Assembly: GCA_012523655.1 (NCBI GenBank)
Contig: JAAYTV010000316.1
Location: 1-9,058 of the forward strand
Source: a bacterium
GTDB lineage: Bacteria; Zhuqueibacterota; Zhuqueibacteria; Residuimicrobiales; Residuimicrobiaceae
Length of the DNA: 9,058 nt
Reading direction: 5' to 3'
The notes beneath the pieces are model-generated. The model worked only from the letters and a program-made list of their open reading frames with translations, was not told the origin of the DNA and made no database searches. The position numbers were made by a program, and so were the translations under genes. Shown in pieces: positions 6,098-9,058 of this stretch (position 1 is its first letter; the number at the start of each line of letters is the position of its first letter).

Positions 6098-9058
6098 ATG
6101 CTATTCCCACGGTTGAAAAGGCTGATGATCGTCATGCTGATCATGGGTACAGGGCTTTATGCGGACGGCAAATTTTTACGAGGGGAAAACTGGCAAAGAT
6201 TTTCCTATGAGGGTAAGCAGGCGGATTTTTATGTGGCCATGAACGGAAATGACAACTGGTCCGGCACTCTGGCAGAACCCAACGCCGCGAAAACCGACGG
6301 GCCGTTTGCGACGCTGAAACGGGCGCAAACCGCGGTACGGGCATTGAAACAGCGCGTGTACAAACCCAAAGAAGCCTCTGTGGAAAAACGTTTCATCGGA
6401 TCTCCCCACCCTTTTGGCGAGGGCAAGGACATCCTCGTCTATGTGCGCGAAGGTTTTTATCCCCTGGACAACCCATTGCAGTTCACTCCGGAGGACGGCG
6501 GTGAACGCGTGCAGACCAATCTGCCCACCGGCGCCTTCGAATACCACCAACTCAAAGAGCACTATGTTACCTGGGCAGCCTTTCCGGGAGAAAAGGCGGT
6601 GATCACCGGCGGCAGACCGGTCGGAGAATGGCAGAAAAAGCAAAACCACTGGGTCAGCCGGGTAGACCTTGCCGAGGTGCGGACGCTGGTGGTGAACGGC
6701 GCCACCCAGCCGCTGGCGCGTACGCCGAACAGCGGTTATTTCACGCCGGCCGAACATCCGACCTCCACCCAGGCGTTCCAGTACCGCCGCGGCGATGTGC
6801 GCGCGTGGCCGGACCTGGAGGGCAACCGGATCATCATGCTGCTGCGCTGGCACACGGGGCGCAACTCGATCAGTCGCATCGACGAGAAAAAACGGACGAT
6901 CCATCTCAGCATGGAACAGGACGGCATCGTGGTCGTGCCGCCGCGCTATTACATTGAGAACGTTAAATCGCTGATGGATGGCCCCGGAGAGTGGTTTTTC
7001 GACAAATCCTCGAGTGAATTATCCTTCATCCCACCGGCGGGCGTTGAAGACCCCAATACGCTTCACTGCATGGTCCCTGATCTGAATCAACTGGTGTCTG
7101 TGGTGGGCACGCGGGAAAAACCGGTGCGCAATCTTCGCTTCTACGGCCTCGGCTTTACCGGCGTCACCCCCGGGAGCGATGCGATCCGGTTTGAATACGC
7201 GCACTATTGTGAATTGGTCGATGGACAGCTCAGCGCTATGGATGGCCAGGCTGTCCGCCTCGGGCTTGGCAGCTATCAAGTCCGCGTCCTCGGCAACCAC
7301 ATCACCAACATCCAGGGCAGCGCCATCACCGCGGTCGGCCAAGCGCACCCGGAGCATTGGATGGACATTGTGCGTGAGAATATTCTATCCTACAATTACA
7401 TCGACGGCGCCGGCGGCGCAGCCATCGGCGCGCATAACTGCCTCAACACGACCATCTCGCACACTGAGGTGACCAACAATCACGGCCGCACCGCCATCTC
7501 CGTCGGCGCCTGGTCCAATCTGGAAGAGGCGATTGACGGCGGCTATCGCGTGGAATTCAACCACGTCCATCATGTTCAGTCGCTGGCTGATGATTCCGGC
7601 GCCATCACCACCGCCGGATTCACCCATGACTCCGTCATCCGCAACAACCTCATCCATCATGTCAAAGCCGGCTATTTTAACAACAATGTAGCCATCTGGT
7701 TCGACAACATGTCGCTGAACTGGGTCGCGCGCGACAACATCATGTACGCGCTGGATCAGGATGAGATGAAGCTGTGCGCCGCCAACCTGGTGGACAACCT
7801 GTATTACGACAACCATGTCATCGAAACGCCGGCGAAGGAGCCGGAGGGCATTCTCACCGGCGAGCCCGAATTCACCTACAACGATCTGCGCATCACCAGC
7901 GCGGTCACCGGCTCGGCGGAAGAGTTTTACACCGGCGATTACTTGCGGGTGTCCGCCGCGGCGACCAACCTTGGCGCCACCGGTTTTAGCTCCATCGATC
8001 TCTATGTGGACGGCAAGGTGGAACAAAGTAAAAAATTCCCAGTGATAAAAAACAACACGCGCACCGTGGAATTCGAAACAAGGTTTGCCGAACCCGGCGA
8101 ACATCATGTGGCGATCGCGGGCACGCCTTATCAGCGCATCACGGTTAAAGGCCCGCGGACGATTGCGTTGTATGATTCGCTGCATCTGTCCACCGATTAT
8201 CTGCCGGCCGGAGAGGAACTGGAAATCTCCGTCCTGGTGCGGAATATTCAGAAACAAGACGGCGCAGTGACCGTGCCGCTGCTGATCAACGATCAGGTGG
8301 TCGAGTCGCAAAGCGTGCAATTGCCGGCCGGAACATCGGCCCAGGTCCGGTTCAAGCGGAAACCGCAGCCCGGCCGCTATGCCATTCGCGCAGGCCAGAC
8401 CCCCGCGCTGCCGCTGACGGTCTATCCCCATGCTCCGATCAACATCGCGGCAGCCGACCTGCTCGAATACTGTTCAGCCACAGCCAAACCCTGTTCCTTT
8501 GCCGTTGATCGCAAGCAGAACCACTTTGTCCTGCAGGCGTCCGGAACGGATTTCATGCACGGCGAGGATTCCTACGGTACAGTGTATTTTAAAAAGCCGG
8601 TGAAAGGCAATTTTGTCGCAACGGTCAAATTGATCGCGTTTGGCGAAAAGACCAACCCCTGGTTTCGCGCCGGCCTGTTCGTCAGAAACGATATGCGCAA
8701 AAGCTTTGATACCGGGAAGGCCAGCCTGGGTTCGGTGTTGTGGTTCGTGACTCCGGGACGGGTGGGGATGAACTGGGACCGCTATGGCGACGGCGCCATG
8801 CACTGGGCCTCGAGCGAAAATCACCCCCGAATGGAGCCGTATCCGATGTGGCTGAAACTGGTGCGCCACGGCAATCGGTTCTCCGGCTTTGTTAGCTATG
8901 ACGGCGTGCAGTGGACCATCATGCGGCAGACAGAAGAGATACCCGGCATTGCCGAGGCGGTTCATCTCGGCCTGGCTGCCGGCAGTTGCGATGAAAAAAG
9001 CTACAAGGTCGAGTTTGCGGATTTTCAAGTATCGGTGGAAAAAGAGGGGTGGAAATAA
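6098..9058 (+). CDS. Secreted GH141-like right-handed parallel beta-helix protein with tandem CARDB-like and concanavalin-like C-terminal domains
   Basis: The 986-residue product is complete, with TAA as the last codon of the window. Residues 1-22 are a Sec signal peptide (PRLKR, then a hydrophobic Leu/Ile/Met core, probable cleavage after Ala22). The mature part opens with FYVAMNGNDNWSGT and GPFATLKRAQ (44-76), then YVREGFYPLD and AFPGEKAVITGGRPVGEW (115-178). This is the usual opening of GH141-type beta-helix enzymes, a family with an alpha-L-fucosidase acting in rhamnogalacturonan II breakdown and a xylanase. Asn-rich beta-helix rungs fill roughly 345-575. Candidate catalytic acids are Asp498/Asp499 in LADDSGAI and Asp536 in IWFDNMS, in the positions of the family's DGGAI and IYLD-type motifs. 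Residues 591-685 and 686-777 are two CARDB/Ig-like modules. Residues 780-986 are a DUF1349/concanavalin-like domain (GTDFMHGEDSYG, WFRAGLFVRND, SYDGVQW), perhaps glycan-binding. It follows the lipoprotein gene by 19 bases, so it is likely in the same operon. GH141-like is my best call; a non-catalytic or other beta-helix family is possible. Confidence 0.8.
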   Translation: MLFPRLKRLMIVMLIMGTGLYADGKFLRGENWQRFSYEGKQADFYVAMNGNDNWSGTLAEPNAAKTDGPFATLKRAQTAVRALKQRVYKPKEASVEKRFIGSPHPFGEGKDILVYVREGFYPLDNPLQFTPEDGGERVQTNLPTGAFEYHQLKEHYVTWAAFPGEKAVITGGRPVGEWQKKQNHWVSRVDLAEVRTLVVNGATQPLARTPNSGYFTPAEHPTSTQAFQYRRGDVRAWPDLEGNRIIMLLRWHTGRNSISRIDEKKRTIHLSMEQDGIVVVPPRYYIENVKSLMDGPGEWFFDKSSSELSFIPPAGVEDPNTLHCMVPDLNQLVSVVGTREKPVRNLRFYGLGFTGVTPGSDAIRFEYAHYCELVDGQLSAMDGQAVRLGLGSYQVRVLGNHITNIQGSAITAVGQAHPEHWMDIVRENILSYNYIDGAGGAAIGAHNCLNTTISHTEVTNNHGRTAISVGAWSNLEEAIDGGYRVEFNHVHHVQSLADDSGAITTAGFTHDSVIRNNLIHHVKAGYFNNNVAIWFDNMSLNWVARDNIMYALDQDEMKLCAANLVDNLYYDNHVIETPAKEPEGILTGEPEFTYNDLRITSAVTGSAEEFYTGDYLRVSAAATNLGATGFSSIDLYVDGKVEQSKKFPVIKNNTRTVEFETRFAEPGEHHVAIAGTPYQRITVKGPRTIALYDSLHLSTDYLPAGEELEISVLVRNIQKQDGAVTVPLLINDQVVESQSVQLPAGTSAQVRFKRKPQPGRYAIRAGQTPALPLTVYPHAPINIAAADLLEYCSATAKPCSFAVDRKQNHFVLQASGTDFMHGEDSYGTVYFKKPVKGNFVATVKLIAFGEKTNPWFRAGLFVRNDMRKSFDTGKASLGSVLWFVTPGRVGMNWDRYGDGAMHWASSENHPRMEPYPMWLKLVRHGNRFSGFVSYDGVQWTIMRQTEEIPGIAEAVHLGLAAGSCDEKSYKVEFADFQVSVEKEGWK
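7316..7708 (+). repeat. Beta-helix rungs with an Ala-Ile ladder and the candidate active site
   Basis: Five successive rungs carry an x-Ala-Ile step, with Ile at residues 410, 443, 467, 503 and 533 (spacings 33, 24, 36 and 30). Asn-turn motifs recur at N400, N433, N488, N517 and N547. Two rungs share a His-His-Val element (residues 491-493 and 520-522, 29 apart). Asp499 and Asp536 lie on adjacent rungs beside the Ala-Ile step, so they could face one another in a cleft. This is direct sequence evidence for a right-handed parallel beta-helix. Confidence 0.7.
7868..8428 (+). repeat. Two tandem CARDB/Ig-like modules in the beta-helix protein
   Basis: Residues 591-685 (DLRITSAV, YTGDYLRVSAAATNLGATG, IDLYVDGK, EPGEHHVAI) and 686-777 (IALYDSLHLSTDYLPAGEEL, ISVLVRN, PLLINDQVVES, QPGRYAIRAG) show the same order: Gly-x-x-Leu-x-[IV]-[ST] strand, Asn-containing turn, [LI]-Y/I-[VN]-D, then Pro-Gly-x-[HY]-x-[VI]. 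This matches CARDB adhesion-type beta-sandwiches, which usually act as spacers or surface-attachment modules. Confidence 0.65.

Noticed and set aside
7385..8431. Long antisense open frame (348 codons) opposite the beta-helix gene
   Set aside because: Composition is low-complexity Gly/Arg/Asp/His, with no recognisable domain or good ribosome binding site. It arises from codon bias of the GC-rich sense gene, which has clear signal peptide, domains and length.
1..9058. CRISPR array, insertion sequence, tRNA, rRNA, riboswitch or attachment site
   Set aside because: No regularly spaced identical DNA repeats, transposase-like coding, terminal inverted repeats or RNA-gene signatures were seen; nearly all of the window is coding.

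Overview
The window holds three large genes on the + strand, packed head to tail (gaps of 95 and 19 bases), and nothing else that I can support as a gene. All three products look exported and carbohydrate-related. The high G+C content, lipoprotein and Sec-type signals, and long modular CAZyme-like proteins without transmembrane segments fit a Gram-negative polysaccharide degrader. Candidate lineages are an uncultured FCB or PVC relative (Bacteroidota/KSB1/Calditrichota-like, Planctomycetota or Lentisphaerota). There is no rRNA, ribosomal protein or other marker here, so this placement is only an inference.

Layout: (1) Bases 2-3361 are a 5'-truncated gene. It encodes an N-terminal beta-propeller of about 45-residue repeats with FG-GAP/VCBS-type calcium loops, followed by beta-sandwich and helical regions. 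It ends in a GH123-like (DUF4091) TIM-barrel domain with an Asp-Glu-Pro motif. (2) A 95-base gap carries a perfect 9-bp inverted repeat just after the stop codon, then a good ribosome binding site. (3) Bases 3457-6078 encode a lipoprotein with an N-terminal beta domain, a large helical region resembling an (alpha/alpha)6 toroid, HEAT repeats at an exact 31-residue spacing, and a C-terminal PA14/galactose-binding-like beta domain. Its catalytic function, if any, is not identified. (4) After 19 bases with a strong ribosome binding site, bases 6098-9058 encode a secreted right-handed parallel beta-helix protein that resembles GH141. It carries two tandem CARDB/Ig-like domains and a C-terminal concanavalin-A-like domain. 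Its stop codon is the last codon of the window.

Working together (inference): the cluster reads as part of an operon for extracellular breakdown of a complex glycan. It would combine a possible N-acetyl-hexosaminidase-type enzyme, a surface-anchored helical-toroid protein that could be a hydrolase, lyase or binding protein, and a fucosidase/xylanase-type beta-helix enzyme. No transporter, SusC/SusD pair, sulfatase, regulator or sugar kinase is visible, so neither substrate nor regulation can be fixed from this window. I saw no mobile element, CRISPR array, tRNA, rRNA or riboswitch.
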